From: an uncultured Pseudomonadota bacterium
GTDB taxonomy: Bacteria > Pseudomonadota > Gammaproteobacteria > Methylococcales > Methylomonadaceae
Direction of reading: 5' to 3'
Assembly (NCBI GenBank): GCA_903902945.1
Contig: CAIUWU010000174.1
Location: 1 to 29,587 of the forward strand
DNA: 29,587 nucleotides
Shown: in pieces, positions 1-9,322 of the stretch
Layout of the letters: each line of letters begins with the position of its first letter
Position numbering within the stretch: the first letter of the stretch is position 1
Translations under genes and position numbers: made by a program
Notes under the pieces: model-generated
Told to the model about the DNA's origin: nothing
What the model saw: the letters and a program-made list of their open reading frames with translations, nothing else
The model's database searches: none

Positions 1-1
1 A

Positions 2-157
2 GTAGCCGGCGTGGCTAACGGCACCTATCTGTTTTGTTTGCCCGGGTCATCAAGGGCTTGTCAGACAGCCTGGGAGGCCTTGATCAAAGAGCAGCTCGAT
101 GCCCGCACCCGGCCCTGTAATCTGGTGCAGTTAATGCCGCGCTTAAGAGAAAAATGA
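2..157 (+). CDS. moaB: MoaB, molybdenum cofactor biosynthesis protein (3' end only)
   Basis: Open frame entering from the left edge, encoding the last 51 residues of a protein. It contains LPGSSRACQTAWE and LDARTRPCN, which match the C-terminal part of the MoaB/MogA family (the LPGS loop and the ARTRPCN tail). The family binds molybdopterin and takes part in its adenylylation or in tungsten/molybdenum cofactor assembly in the cytoplasm; that role is family knowledge. The TGA stop overlaps the ATG of the next gene (ATGA), so the two are probably translationally coupled. The N-terminus lies outside the window, so completeness cannot be judged. Confidence 0.85.
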   Translation, partial: VAGVANGTYLFCLPGSSRACQTAWEALIKEQLDARTRPCNLVQLMPRLREK

Positions 158-522
158 TGCAAACAAAGATTTTAGTCTGGGCGGCGGTATCGGGATTTTG
201 CGCAGTGGCACTGGGCGCGTTTGGTGCCCACGGTCTCAAGCCATTCCTGACCGAGCATGAGCTGGATATTTACAAGACCGCCGTCAATTATCAGGTGTGG
301 CATACCCTGTTGCTGGCCCTGATAGCACGATTGCCGGCCGACAAACTGCTGAGCTGGGCCGCCAATGCCTTATTAGCCGGGATTGTGCTGTTTTCCGGCA
401 GTCTCTATCTATTGGCAATTTGCAAGGTAAGCTGGCTGGGGATGATTACCCCGCTGGGCGGACTGGCGTTTTTGCTGGCTTGGGCTTTGCTGGGCGTTGC
501 TGCCTATCGAGCCAGAAGCTGA
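154..522 (+). CDS. DUF423 family small inner-membrane protein
   Basis: 122-residue hydrophobic protein with about four membrane segments. It carries the hallmarks of the DUF423 (YgdD/TMEM256) family: GAFGAHGLK after the first segment, YQVWHTLLLA, FSGSLYLLA, and TPLGGLAFLLAWALLG near the C-terminus. The length is usual for the family. No biochemical function is established for it; it is a conserved inner-membrane protein. Two in-frame ATGs (154 and 157) are possible starts; 154 overlaps the moaB stop, so expression is likely coupled to moaB. Confidence 0.9.
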   Translation: MMQTKILVWAAVSGFCAVALGAFGAHGLKPFLTEHELDIYKTAVNYQVWHTLLLALIARLPADKLLSWAANALLAGIVLFSGSLYLLAICKVSWLGMITPLGGLAFLLAWALLGVAAYRARS

Positions 523-566
523 ACGATTGCCAGCGTTTTCATAATTTCAACTTTAAGTACAAGACC

Positions 567-3209
567 ATGCGTGAAGCTAGCCCGCAAACCATTTACCTGA
601 AAGATTACAGCGTTCCTGACTATCGGATTGATAGCGTCGATTTGCAGTTTGATCTGGATGAAGAAAATACCGTCGTTGAGTCCAGACTGCGCTTGCAGCG
701 TAATTCGCAGCAGGCCGGGCCGGCCATGCCGCTGGTGCTGCAGGGTGAAGAGCTGGAATTGCTGGCTATTGCGCTGGATGGTCAGGCGCTGGCGCCAGAC
801 GCTTATGTGCTGACTCCTGAAACCCTGACCATTAACCATGTGCCGCAATCCGGCGTGTTCGAGTTACTGATTACAAACCGCATCAATCCCAAAGCCAATA
901 CCGCGCTGGAAGGTCTGTATCTGTCCAGCAGCATGTTGTGTACCCAATGTGAAGCGCAAGGCTTTCGCAAAATCACCTGGTTTCTGGACCGACCCGATGT
1001 GATGAGTCGTTTCACCACCACGCTGCGTGCCGACAAAAGCTTATATCCGGTACTGCTGTCCAACGGTAACAAAACCGGGCAGGGCGAGCTGGCAGATAAC
1101 CGTCACTGGGTCAGCTGGGAAGATCCGTTCGCCAAGCCCTGTTATTTATTCGCGCTGGTGGCCGGACAGCTGGAATGTGTGGCTGATCAGTTTACAACCC
1201 AGTCAGGCCGCCAGATTGCGCTGGAGATTTTTGTCGAACAACATAATGTCGATAAATGTGCCCATGCCATGCAGTCGCTGAAAAACGCCATGCGCTGGGA
1301 TGAAGAGGTCTATGGCCTGGAATATGATCTGGATTTATACATGATCGTTGCGGTCGACCATTTCAATATGGGGGCGATGGAAAACAAGGGCCTCAATATC
1401 TTCAATACCAAGTTTGTGTTGGCCAGACCGGATACCGCCACTGACAGCGATTATGAGCATGTCGAAGGCGTGATTGGTCATGAATATTTTCATAACTGGA
1501 GTGGTAACCGGGTCACTTGCCGTGACTGGTTTCAGCTCAGTCTGAAAGAAGGCTTTACCGTATTTCGCGATCAGGAGTTCAGCGCCGATCGGATCTCGCG
1601 TGCCGTCAAACGCATCGAAGATGTCAATGCGCTGAGAACCCGGCAATTTGCCGAAGATGCCGGTCCGCTGGCACATCCGATTCGGCCCGAAGCCTATATT
1701 GAAATCAATAACTTTTACACCCTGACCGTGTATGAAAAAGGTGCCGAAGTGGTGCGCATGCTGCATACCCTGTTGGGCGCGGCAGGTTTTCGCCAAGGCT
1801 GTGATTTGTATTTTGCCCGCCATGACGGCCAGGCGGTGACTTGCGAAGATTTTGTCAAAGCACTGGAAGATGCCAATGGCGTCGAACTGACGCAATTCCG
1901 CCGCTGGTATTCGCAGGCCGGTACGCCAGTGCTGACGGTCAGTTCAAGCTACGATGCCGGACAACAATCGCTGCAGCTGACGGTGCAGCAAAGCTGTCCG
2001 CCGACGCCCAATCAGCCGCACAAACTGCCTTTGCATATTCCCTTGAAACTGGGTTTGCTGGCGGCAGACGGTGCGGTGGCGACCATTCATTACTGTGAGC
2101 AAAGCGTCGACGAAATCGTGCTGGACGTCACCGAGGCGCAACAAAGCTTTACTTTTACTGGTTTGCCGCAAGCGCCAGTATTGTCTTTGTTGCGGGGTTA
2201 TTCGGCGCCGGTGATTTTGAAAATGGAACGCAGTCTGGCAGAACTGGCGTTTTTGCTACAGCATGACAGTGATAGTTTCAGCCGTTGGGAAGCCGGTCAG
2301 CAACTGGCCTGTCAGGTCATCTTTACGCTGATCGATGCCATCCAGCATCAGCAGCCGCTGTGGCTGGATGATCTGGTAATCGAGGCGTATCGTAGCTTGC
2401 TGACCCGCGAGATGGATGATTTGTCGTATCAGGCTTTATTGCTGGCCTTACCGGAAGAGAGCTATTTGTCTGGGCAGATGGCGGTGATCGATGTCGATGC
2501 GGTGCATCAGGCGCGGCAGTTTGTCAAAAGAACCTTGGCGCAAGCTTGTCAGGCTGAATTTGTCGCCCTGTATCAGCAGCATCATCGCGATGAATCGGGC
2601 TGTTTCGATGCCGGTGCGGTGGGCAGACGGCGACTGAAAAACACCTGTTTAAGTTATCTGGCCAGTCTGGAAATCGGCGATGCTTATCAGCTGGCCGAGC
2701 AGCAGTTTCGCAGTGCCGGCAATATGACCGATCAAATGGCGGCACTGTCGGTGATCGTCAACAGCGATCATCCGGCCAAGGCGTTGTGTCTGGAGCAGTT
2801 TTATCAGCAATGGCAGCATGAGGCGCTGGTGATCGATAAATGGTTTGCGCTGCAGGCCACCAGTATCACGCCGGACACTTTTACTACGGTACAGGCGCTG
2901 ATGCAGCATCCGGCCTTTGATATCAAAACCCCTAACCGGGTGCGGGCGCTGGTCGGTGCCTTTACTCAGGCCAATCCGGTGCATTTCCATGCTAAAAACG
3001 GCGAGGGCTACCGTTTTCTGGCCGACCAAGTGTTGGCCCTCAACTCTCTCAATCCGCAGATTGCATCGCGGATGGTGACCGGGCTGGCGCAATGGCGCCG
3101 TTACGATCCCGCCAGACAGGAACTGATGCAGCAGCAATTACAGCGCATTGTGGCGGTGGAAACGCTGTCCAAGGATGTTTACGAAATTGCCAGCAAGAGT
3201 TTGGCGTAA
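567..3209 (+). CDS. pepN: Aminopeptidase N (M1 family zinc metallopeptidase)
   Basis: 880-residue cytosolic M1 aminopeptidase that removes N-terminal residues from peptides; the length is close to E. coli PepN (870). The substrate-binding GAMEN motif is at residues 269-273. The zinc site is HEYFH at 305-309, with the third ligand E328 in LKEGFT; the spacing equals that of E. coli (H297, H301, E320). The frame is open back to 297, but that part lies inside the DUF423 gene in another frame. The ATG at 567 gives the normal N-terminus (MREASPQTIYLKDY) 44 nt after the preceding stop. A large C-terminal helical domain follows, as in the E. coli enzyme. No signal peptide is seen. Confidence 0.97.
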   Translation: MREASPQTIYLKDYSVPDYRIDSVDLQFDLDEENTVVESRLRLQRNSQQAGPAMPLVLQGEELELLAIALDGQALAPDAYVLTPETLTINHVPQSGVFELLITNRINPKANTALEGLYLSSSMLCTQCEAQGFRKITWFLDRPDVMSRFTTTLRADKSLYPVLLSNGNKTGQGELADNRHWVSWEDPFAKPCYLFALVAGQLECVADQFTTQSGRQIALEIFVEQHNVDKCAHAMQSLKNAMRWDEEVYGLEYDLDLYMIVAVDHFNMGAMENKGLNIFNTKFVLARPDTATDSDYEHVEGVIGHEYFHNWSGNRVTCRDWFQLSLKEGFTVFRDQEFSADRISRAVKRIEDVNALRTRQFAEDAGPLAHPIRPEAYIEINNFYTLTVYEKGAEVVRMLHTLLGAAGFRQGCDLYFARHDGQAVTCEDFVKALEDANGVELTQFRRWYSQAGTPVLTVSSSYDAGQQSLQLTVQQSCPPTPNQPHKLPLHIPLKLGLLAADGAVATIHYCEQSVDEIVLDVTEAQQSFTFTGLPQAPVLSLLRGYSAPVILKMERSLAELAFLLQHDSDSFSRWEAGQQLACQVIFTLIDAIQHQQPLWLDDLVIEAYRSLLTREMDDLSYQALLLALPEESYLSGQMAVIDVDAVHQARQFVKRTLAQACQAEFVALYQQHHRDESGCFDAGAVGRRRLKNTCLSYLASLEIGDAYQLAEQQFRSAGNMTDQMAALSVIVNSDHPAKALCLEQFYQQWQHEALVIDKWFALQATSITPDTFTTVQALMQHPAFDIKTPNRVRALVGAFTQANPVHFHAKNGEGYRFLADQVLALNSLNPQIASRMVTGLAQWRRYDPARQELMQQQLQRIVAVETLSKDVYEIASKSLA

Positions 3210-3258
3210 GCAAAACAATCACGTAAACTAAGCCTTTGAAAAATTATTCGCATCAAGC

Positions 3259-3852
3259 ATGAACTCACGTACCGCTCTCATCGAGCGCAATACTCTCGAA
3301 ACTCAAATCAAAGTTGCTATTAATCTCGATGGTCAGGGGCAAGCCAGTTTTACCACCGGCGTGCCTTTTCTGGACCACATGCTGGATCAGGTCGCTAGAC
3401 ACGGGCTGATCGATCTGGAGATTGTCTGCCACGGTGATCTGGAAATCGATGCTCATCACACCGTCGAAGATATTGGTATTGCGCTGGGTCAGGCTTTTGC
3501 CAAGGCACTGGGCGACAAGAAAGGCCTGTACCGTTATGGTCATGCCTATGTGCCGCTGGATGAATCCTTGTCACGAGTCACAGTAGATTTTTCCGGTCGG
3601 CCCGGTTTGTTCTATGACGTTACTTTCAAGCGTGCGCTGATCGGCAATTTCGATGTCGACTTGTTGCGCGAATTCTTTCAGGGCTTTGTCAATCATGCCG
3701 GTGTGACGTTGCACATTGATAATCTGAAAGCCGGTAATGCTCACCATATCGCCGAAACCGTCTTTAAAGCCTTTGGCCGCGCAGTGCGGATGGCGATCAG
3801 CCCCGATCCGCGTATGGCCGGCATCATGCCTTCAACTAAAGGAAGCCTCTGA
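3259..3852 (+). CDS. hisB: Imidazoleglycerol-phosphate dehydratase
   Basis: 197-residue monofunctional HisB. It dehydrates imidazoleglycerol phosphate to imidazole acetol phosphate, the sixth step of histidine synthesis. Visible family motifs are FLDHMLDQVARHG, the metal-binding DAHHTVEDIG (H66, H67), LDESLSRV, and the second metal motif AHHIAETVFKAFGRA. It lacks the N-terminal phosphatase domain of the enterobacterial bifunctional HisB, as is normal outside enterics. It is the first gene of a hisBHAFI block, 49 nt after pepN; that gap is AT-rich and may hold the promoter, but no clear -10/-35 pair is called. Confidence 0.97.
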   Translation: MNSRTALIERNTLETQIKVAINLDGQGQASFTTGVPFLDHMLDQVARHGLIDLEIVCHGDLEIDAHHTVEDIGIALGQAFAKALGDKKGLYRYGHAYVPLDESLSRVTVDFSGRPGLFYDVTFKRALIGNFDVDLLREFFQGFVNHAGVTLHIDNLKAGNAHHIAETVFKAFGRAVRMAISPDPRMAGIMPSTKGSL

Positions 3853-3885
3853 ATCAGGCCACTCTCTTAATTTTCCTAAAGTGTT

Positions 3886-4527
3886 ATGTCATCAGTCGTT
3901 GTAATCGATTATGGAATGGGTAATCTGCATTCCATCGCCAAAGCCCTGCAGCACGCCGATAGCGGTGTCGAGGTCAGAATCAGTGCTGATCCTCAGGTAA
4001 TTGCCCAAGCCGACCGCGTGGTGTTTCCCGGTGTTGGTGCCATGCGGGATTGTATGCAAGCCTTGCATGACACCGGACTGGCCGAGGTGATCCAGCAGGT
4101 GGCCGTCAGCAAACCGCTGCTAGGGATTTGTCTGGGGATGCAGGCTTTGTTGACCGATAGCGAAGAAGGCGGCAAAACCGCCTGTCTGAATTTGTTTCCC
4201 GGGCATGTGCGCCGCTTTGCCGACAATTTGACCGATGCCAACGGCCAGCGCCTCAAAATTCCTCACATGGGCTGGAATCAGGTACAGCAACTGAATCATC
4301 CTTTGTGGCGGGGCATACCGCAAAACAGCCGTTTTTATTTCGTGCACAGTTATTACGCGGTTCCCGATAAAGCCGAGCACACCATTGCAACCAGCGAATA
4401 TCCGTATCCTTTCACTTGTGCGATTGCCAGAGACAATGTCTTTGCCGTGCAGTTTCACCCGGAAAAGAGTCAGAGCGTTGGTTTGCAGTTACTGCAAAAT
4501 TTCCTGAGCTGGGATGGAAGCTGTTAA
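3886..4527 (+). CDS. hisH: Imidazole glycerol phosphate synthase, glutamine amidotransferase subunit
   Basis: 213-residue class I glutamine amidotransferase that supplies ammonia to HisF. The nucleophile C82 lies in GICLGMQ, and the other triad members H191 and E193 lie in QFHPEKS. The N-terminus VVVIDYGMGNLHS and FPGVGAMRDCM are typical of HisH. It works as a heterodimer with HisF, encoded two genes downstream with hisA between, the common proteobacterial order. It lies 33 nt after hisB and 60 nt before hisA, so a single his transcript is likely. Confidence 0.97.
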   Translation: MSSVVVIDYGMGNLHSIAKALQHADSGVEVRISADPQVIAQADRVVFPGVGAMRDCMQALHDTGLAEVIQQVAVSKPLLGICLGMQALLTDSEEGGKTACLNLFPGHVRRFADNLTDANGQRLKIPHMGWNQVQQLNHPLWRGIPQNSRFYFVHSYYAVPDKAEHTIATSEYPYPFTCAIARDNVFAVQFHPEKSQSVGLQLLQNFLSWDGSC

Positions 4528-4587
4528 GCCACCGCCTGCCAGTTTTTTAACCCCAAATACAATGATTCAAGCTGTTGAGATTTAATT

Positions 4588-5322
4588 ATGTTGCTGATAC
4601 CTGCAATTGATTTAAAAGAAGGGAAATGTGTCCGTTTGCGTCAGGGCCGCATGGAAGACGATACCGTGTTCTCGGATGATCCGGTTGCTGTTGCGGGTCG
4701 CTGGGTAGAAGCAGGTGCCAAACGGTTACATCTGGTGGATCTTGATGGCGCTTTTGCCGGGAAACCGCGTAATGCCAGTGTGATTCATGCCATTGTCGAA
4801 GCTTATCCGGATGTACCGGTTCAGATTGGTGGCGGCATCCGCGATGAAGACACTATCGAAGCCTATCTGGAAGCCGGGGTTCAATATGTGATCATTGGCA
4901 CCAAGGCAGTCAGCGAGCCGCATTTCGTCCGTGATGTGGCGCTGGAATTTCCAGGGCACATCATCATTGGTCTGGATGCCAAAGATGGCAAAGTCGCGAT
5001 TGATGGCTGGTCGAAACTGTCACGTCATGATGTGATCGATCTGGCGCAGAAGTTTGAAGCGCAAGGCGTTTCAGCCATCATTTATACCGATATTTCCCGT
5101 GACGGCATGATGCAGGGCGTTAATGTCGAAGCCACTGCCAAACTGGCGCGGGCAGTCAATATTCCCATCATTGCCTCGGGCGGTATCACCAATATCGACG
5201 ATATCCGTGCCTTGGGCACCGTGGCTCATGAAGGCATCACCGGCGCAATCACCGGTCGCGCCATTTATGAAGGTACGCTGGATTTCGCCGAAGCGGCGAA
5301 ACTGGCCGAAACATTTGGCTAA
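4588..5322 (+). CDS. hisA: ProFAR isomerase (phosphoribosylformimino-AICAR-P isomerase)
   Basis: 244-residue (beta/alpha)8 barrel enzyme that isomerises ProFAR to PRFAR, an Amadori rearrangement. The two catalytic aspartates are in place: D8 in LIPAIDLKEG and D130 in IIGLDAKDG. The phosphate-binding GGGIR loop and IASGGI near the C-terminus match the family. Its product is the substrate of the HisF/HisH complex encoded either side. Only 3 nt separate its stop from the hisF start, so translation is probably coupled. Confidence 0.97.
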   Translation: MLLIPAIDLKEGKCVRLRQGRMEDDTVFSDDPVAVAGRWVEAGAKRLHLVDLDGAFAGKPRNASVIHAIVEAYPDVPVQIGGGIRDEDTIEAYLEAGVQYVIIGTKAVSEPHFVRDVALEFPGHIIIGLDAKDGKVAIDGWSKLSRHDVIDLAQKFEAQGVSAIIYTDISRDGMMQGVNVEATAKLARAVNIPIIASGGITNIDDIRALGTVAHEGITGAITGRAIYEGTLDFAEAAKLAETFG

Positions 5323-5325
5323 ATC

Positions 5326-6099
5326 ATGAGTCTGGCGAAACGTATTATTCCCTGTCTGGATGTCGATAACGGCCGGGTGGTTAAGGGCGTTAAATTTGTC
5401 GACATCCGCGATGCCGGCGACCCGGTTGAAATTGCCCGCCGCTATGATCGCGAAGGCGCCGATGAGATTACCTTTCTCGATATCACGGCGACTCATGATG
5501 ACCGCGATACCATTGTTCATGTCGTCGAACAGGTTGCCAGCGAAGTGTTTATTCCGCTGACCGTAGGCGGCGGGATTCGCAAACTGGATGACATTCGCCG
5601 GATGCTCAATGCCGGCGCTGACAAGGTTGGTATCAACAGTGCGGCGGTATTCAATCCCGAGTTTGTCCAGCAGGCAGCGGAAAAATTTGGTTCGCAATGC
5701 ATTGTGGTGGCGATTGACGCCAAAAAAGTCAGCGGTGATGGCGAGCCACCGCGCTGGGAAATCTTCACCCACGGCGGTCGCAAACCGACCGGCATCAATG
5801 CGGTGGAATGGGCGATCAAGATGCAAAACTTTGGTGCCGGTGAAATCCTGTTGACCAGTATGGATCGTGATGGCACCAAATCCGGTTTCGATCTGCCACT
5901 GACCCGCGCTATCAGCGAAGCGGTCAATATTCCGGTCATCGCTTCTGGCGGTGTCGGCAATCTCGATCATCTGGCCGACGGCATTATCGACGGCAAAGCC
6001 GATGCGGTGCTGGCAGCCAGTATTTTCCATTTTGCCGAATACAGTATCGAACAGGCCAAACGCCATCTGCAGGCCCGGGGTATTGAGGTGCGCTTATGA
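5326..6099 (+). CDS. hisF: Imidazole glycerol phosphate synthase, cyclase subunit
   Basis: 257-residue (beta/alpha)8 barrel cyclase that converts PRFAR plus ammonia into imidazoleglycerol phosphate and AICAR, with ammonia channelled from HisH. Catalytic aspartates are D12 in PCLDVDNGRVVKG and D131 in VVAIDAKK. TVGGGIRKLDD and IASGGVGNLDH are the phosphate-binding loops. The last codons overlap the hisI start (ATGA). The length is normal. The DNA has strong opposite-strand open frames here, which are coding shadows. Confidence 0.98.
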   Translation: MSLAKRIIPCLDVDNGRVVKGVKFVDIRDAGDPVEIARRYDREGADEITFLDITATHDDRDTIVHVVEQVASEVFIPLTVGGGIRKLDDIRRMLNAGADKVGINSAAVFNPEFVQQAAEKFGSQCIVVAIDAKKVSGDGEPPRWEIFTHGGRKPTGINAVEWAIKMQNFGAGEILLTSMDRDGTKSGFDLPLTRAISEAVNIPVIASGGVGNLDHLADGIIDGKADAVLAASIFHFAEYSIEQAKRHLQARGIEVRL

Positions 6100-6485
6100 G
6101 CCAGGAGTGGCTGGAACAGATTCAATGGACTGAAGAGGGGTTGGTGCCGGTCATTGCTCAGCAGCATGACAGTGGCCGGGTGGTGATGTTCGCCTGGATG
6201 AATAAAGAATCGTTGGCGCTGACCGTGGCAAGCGGTTTTGCCGTGTACTGGTCACGTTCCAGGCAACGGCTGTGGCGCAAGGGTGAAGAATCCGGGCATC
6301 AGCAAAAAGTGCTGGATATTCAGCTCGACTGCGATGCCGATGTCATTTTGCTGAAAATCGAGCAGCAAGGCGGCATTGCCTGTCATACCGGACGTGAAAG
6401 CTGTTTTTACCGCAGCCTGCAAAACGGCCAGTGGCAAACCACCGAAGCCGTTCTCAAAGATCCGCAGCAAATCTATCAGCATTAA
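6096..6485 (+). CDS. hisI: Phosphoribosyl-AMP cyclohydrolase (monofunctional HisI)
   Basis: 129-residue cyclohydrolase that opens the adenine ring of PR-AMP, the third step of histidine synthesis. The metal sites of the family are visible: the DCDAD cluster (D78, C79, D80, D82) for Mg/Zn and C96 and C103 in ACHTGRESCFYR. WSRSRQRLWRKGEESGH is the conserved central segment. It overlaps hisF by 4 nt. There is no fused HisE domain and no hisE gene follows, so the pyrophosphohydrolase must be encoded elsewhere. It is the last gene of the his block before a convergent gene. Confidence 0.96.
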   Translation: MSQEWLEQIQWTEEGLVPVIAQQHDSGRVVMFAWMNKESLALTVASGFAVYWSRSRQRLWRKGEESGHQQKVLDIQLDCDADVILLKIEQQGGIACHTGRESCFYRSLQNGQWQTTEAVLKDPQQIYQH

Positions 6486-6801
6486 GACTGCTGGCAGCTT
6501 TCCTGCTGCGCCTGAGTTTCCAAGCCACCGCAATCGCTCAAGTTTGACTCGGGTCTAATTCACGGTAACTTTCAGGTCTGGTGGTACTAATGAAGACGGG
6601 TTCTAGGTTGGAGATAGCTAGAGCCAATTCATTGGTACCGCTTTTTAAACCAGTATTGCCTCTCGGCTACAGCAGCTAGCCACAACCCCAGGGCTTTTGT
6701 TTAATCTTGGCCACAAACCAACTATCCCTCATCTGTAGTCTGGATTTGCTAACCTAGCTTGGCGAAGTCCCGAGGAACCCAGCGCGAATAATGACTAGTG
6801 T
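6486..6801. other. Convergent intergenic region between hisI and the membrane/synthase gene
   Basis: 316 bases with no credible reading frame. It should hold transcription ends for both converging genes. Two small inverted repeats are visible: GGTTCTAG (6599-6606) with CTAGAGCC (6618-6625), one G-U pair in RNA; and GGCTA (6665-6669) with TAGCC (6677-6681). Neither is followed directly by a strong T-run, so no rho-independent terminator is called. Confidence 0.5.
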
Positions 6802-8922
6802 TTATTTGAGCAAACTGAACAAATTGGAAAAATCGTCAGTCCATAACACCGTTTTATTAAGCTCGCCGCCTCGTTCCAGAGCGGCCTGAATCGGCGCCTG
6901 TTGCAGAAAAGTCTGGTTGCGGGTGATGTAAGCCCAGTCGGAGCGATACAGGCCAAAATCATTGTCGGCAGGTTTGCCCGGCACTACAGCAAACCAGTAA
7001 CCGTAATGATCGGCGAGACCGGTTAGTAACGGCCGCAAATCGAGATAGCGGTTGGAAATATGAATTGCCAGCACTCCGTCATCACGCAAATGCTGCAGAT
7101 ACAGATGCATTGCTTCCACGGTTAATAAATGCATCGGAATCGCATCGCCGCTAAAGGCGTCTAGAACCAAAATGTCAAATTGTTGCGGAGGATCGCGTTC
7201 CAGCGCCAGTCGGGCATCGGCGGTGACAATAGCGTAGTGCGCAGCAGTATTGCTTAGAAAGCTGAAGTGGTTTTCGGCCAGCGCCACCACGGTGGGGTTG
7301 ATGTCATAAATATGAAAATAATCATCATGGTGGCCGTAACTCAGCAGAGTACCAACGCCCAGGCCGATAATGCCAATTCGTCGTTGTTGCTGGCGCGGAA
7401 AATAAGTCATCGCCAGCCCGACACCGGTTTCAGGGCGATAGTAGGCGGTGGCCAGTGCTTGTTTGTCTGGGGCCAGATACTGAAAACCATGATCAATCGC
7501 GCCATGCCGTAATACCCGGCGGGCCAGGTCAGGCTGGTCGCGATCGCGTTCGACAACCCGCAGGATGCCGTAGAAATTGCGACTTACCACCGATTGGGCG
7601 GCACTGATTTGGTAGGCGTGGTTGCTTAGCGCTACCGCCAGCAATAGCAGCAATAATGCCCCGGCGCTTTGGCCGGCAGTTGACCAGCGATTGGATGGGG
7701 TCGGATGCCGATCAAATAACAGCACGCCATACACCAGCGCAAAACTGGCCCATAAGCCCAGATGAAATTCAAAATACTGCGAGAAAATCAGCGGTGAAAT
7801 CAGGGCGACAAATACGCCGCCGAGAACCCCGCCCAGCGCAATCGCCAGATAATAGGCCGTCAGATTATCGGGTTGGGGGCGTAAACGGAATAATTCGCCG
7901 TGGCAAATCATGCAGCAGAAAAACAGTCCCAGACAGTAGATGACAATCTGCCAGGGCAGGGCGATTTTGGCGCTCCAGTACAGTGCGGCCAGCAGCCCGG
8001 CGCCGCTGAGCATAGCCAGCGATAGCACGATACGGCGGCGATACCATTGAAATTCGGCGAAACACAGTATGAAGCTGATCAGATAAAAGCCTAGCGGCAT
8101 AATCCATAAAAACGGTACGCTGGCCACATCCTGACAAAGCTGATTGGTAATCGCCAGCAGCATAATCGAGGTGACTGTTGGTAATGCCAGCCAGAAAAAC
8201 CAGCGCCATACCAGCGGCAGCCGGTCCGACAGCAGTTCGCTCGCCGCCGCATCGCTGCTTGCTGGCGGCATTTGCTGATGACGGGTCTGACGTTTGACAT
8301 AAAGACTCAGCGCGCCACATGATAAGGCAAACAAGGCAAAGCCAGACGACCAGCCCAGAGTTTGTTGACCCAGTTTGAAAAAAGGCTCAAACAGAAACGG
8401 ATAGCTCAATAAGGCCAGAAACGAGCCAATATTGGACAGGGCATATAAATGATAAGGCGAGTGAGTTGGATGAATTCTGACATACCAAGCTTGCAGCAGC
8501 GGGCTGGTAGTCGCTAGCACAAAGAATGGCAGCCCCACGCTTTTCAGCAGCAACAGCAGAATGGTCAGTGTCGGCTGGCTAATATCATCGGGCCTGGTGG
8601 TTGCCGGGGCTATCGGCAGTAGGATTACGGCCAGTAATAATAGCGCCAGATGCAGTTGTGTCTGTTGTTTGCTGTCCAGCCAATGCAGGCTGAAATGGGC
8701 GTAAGCATAGCCGGCAAATACCAGAATCTGAAAAAACAGCATGCAGGTGGTCCAGACTGCAGGGCTGCCGCCAAACCAGGGCAAGATAAACTTGCCGATC
8801 AGCGGTTCGATCTGAAACAGCAGATAAGAAGCCCAGAACACGCTGAAAGCAAAAAACACATGACCCAGTTTAGAGTGGGCTTGATTGGGTTGATGAACAG
8901 GATGGTTTAAATCGCTAGCCAC
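6802..8922 (-). CDS. Multi-pass membrane protein fused to a spermidine-synthase-like domain
   Basis: 706-residue protein with two parts. Residues about 20-435 form roughly a dozen hydrophobic membrane segments. Residues about 445-706 resemble spermidine synthase (PF01564-type Rossmann methyltransferase fold), with a SAM-binding-like loop GLGVGT at 520-525 and DINP at 540-543. Such fused transporter-like/spermidine synthase proteins are widespread but unproven in function. The usual catalytic region reads LDAFSGDAIP instead of the DxxDP of true spermidine synthases, so aminopropyl transfer is doubtful. GTG at 8922 was chosen because GGGGGAAG lies 5 nt upstream of it; an in-frame TTG at 8937 is the alternative. 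It is a single gene, convergent with hisI. Confidence 0.85.
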   Translation of the reverse strand: MASDLNHPVHQPNQAHSKLGHVFFAFSVFWASYLLFQIEPLIGKFILPWFGGSPAVWTTCMLFFQILVFAGYAYAHFSLHWLDSKQQTQLHLALLLLAVILLPIAPATTRPDDISQPTLTILLLLLKSVGLPFFVLATTSPLLQAWYVRIHPTHSPYHLYALSNIGSFLALLSYPFLFEPFFKLGQQTLGWSSGFALFALSCGALSLYVKRQTRHQQMPPASSDAAASELLSDRLPLVWRWFFWLALPTVTSIMLLAITNQLCQDVASVPFLWIMPLGFYLISFILCFAEFQWYRRRIVLSLAMLSGAGLLAALYWSAKIALPWQIVIYCLGLFFCCMICHGELFRLRPQPDNLTAYYLAIALGGVLGGVFVALISPLIFSQYFEFHLGLWASFALVYGVLLFDRHPTPSNRWSTAGQSAGALLLLLLAVALSNHAYQISAAQSVVSRNFYGILRVVERDRDQPDLARRVLRHGAIDHGFQYLAPDKQALATAYYRPETGVGLAMTYFPRQQQRRIGIIGLGVGTLLSYGHHDDYFHIYDINPTVVALAENHFSFLSNTAAHYAIVTADARLALERDPPQQFDILVLDAFSGDAIPMHLLTVEAMHLYLQHLRDDGVLAIHISNRYLDLRPLLTGLADHYGYWFAVVPGKPADNDFGLYRSDWAYITRNQTFLQQAPIQAALERGGELNKTVLWTDDFSNLFSLLK

Positions 8923-9322
8923 AATAACTTCCCCCAAGCAAGCAGTTACTAGTTGATTTTTATAGGTTTAATGAAATGGCTTGTCACGGCCAGCGGCTAT
9001 TTTATTGCATTGGTGGACGACACAAAACCGCTTTTGCGTTGAATTGAAAGCATGCTGTTTATTAGCGTTAGGTTGATTTCCACCATGATGATAAAAAGAC
9101 TGGTTGATTTAAGCCGTTTTTGTCGGTGCTGCTGAGTGTGATTTTGATTTGCCAAGCGCAGTACCGGCCAGTCAGAAAATAGATGACCTGTAAATGCATG
9201 CCAAATCAATTGCTTAGGCTGAAGATGGCATTTGAATATAACTGGGCATATTAATTGCTGTTCAGAATCCGACGACACTTCAAGGTGTTATGGTTTAGTC
9301 AGTAACAAACGGGTAAGCAGTG
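8923..9322. other. Divergent intergenic region
   Basis: About 400 bases between the divergent membrane/synthase gene and the 211-residue hypothetical gene. It must carry both promoters. A 93-codon minus-strand frame (8997-9278) has no ribosome-binding site and no recognisable sequence, so it is not called. No repeat or RNA gene is evident. Confidence 0.5.

Noticed and set aside
297..566. Extended N-terminus of PepN
   Set aside because: The frame is open, but this part lies over the DUF423 gene and adds 90 residues not found in the family; the ATG at 567 gives the usual N-terminus.
5071..6066. 331-codon minus-strand frame opposite hisA/hisF
   Set aside because: It is a shadow: both hisA and hisF are complete with catalytic residues on the plus strand.
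6599..6625. Hairpin GGTTCTAG/CTAGAGCC as hisI terminator
   Set aside because: The stem is short, contains a G-U pair, and has no T-run directly after it.
8997..9278. 93-codon minus-strand frame in the divergent gap
   Set aside because: No start signal and no similarity pattern; it lies where both promoters must be.
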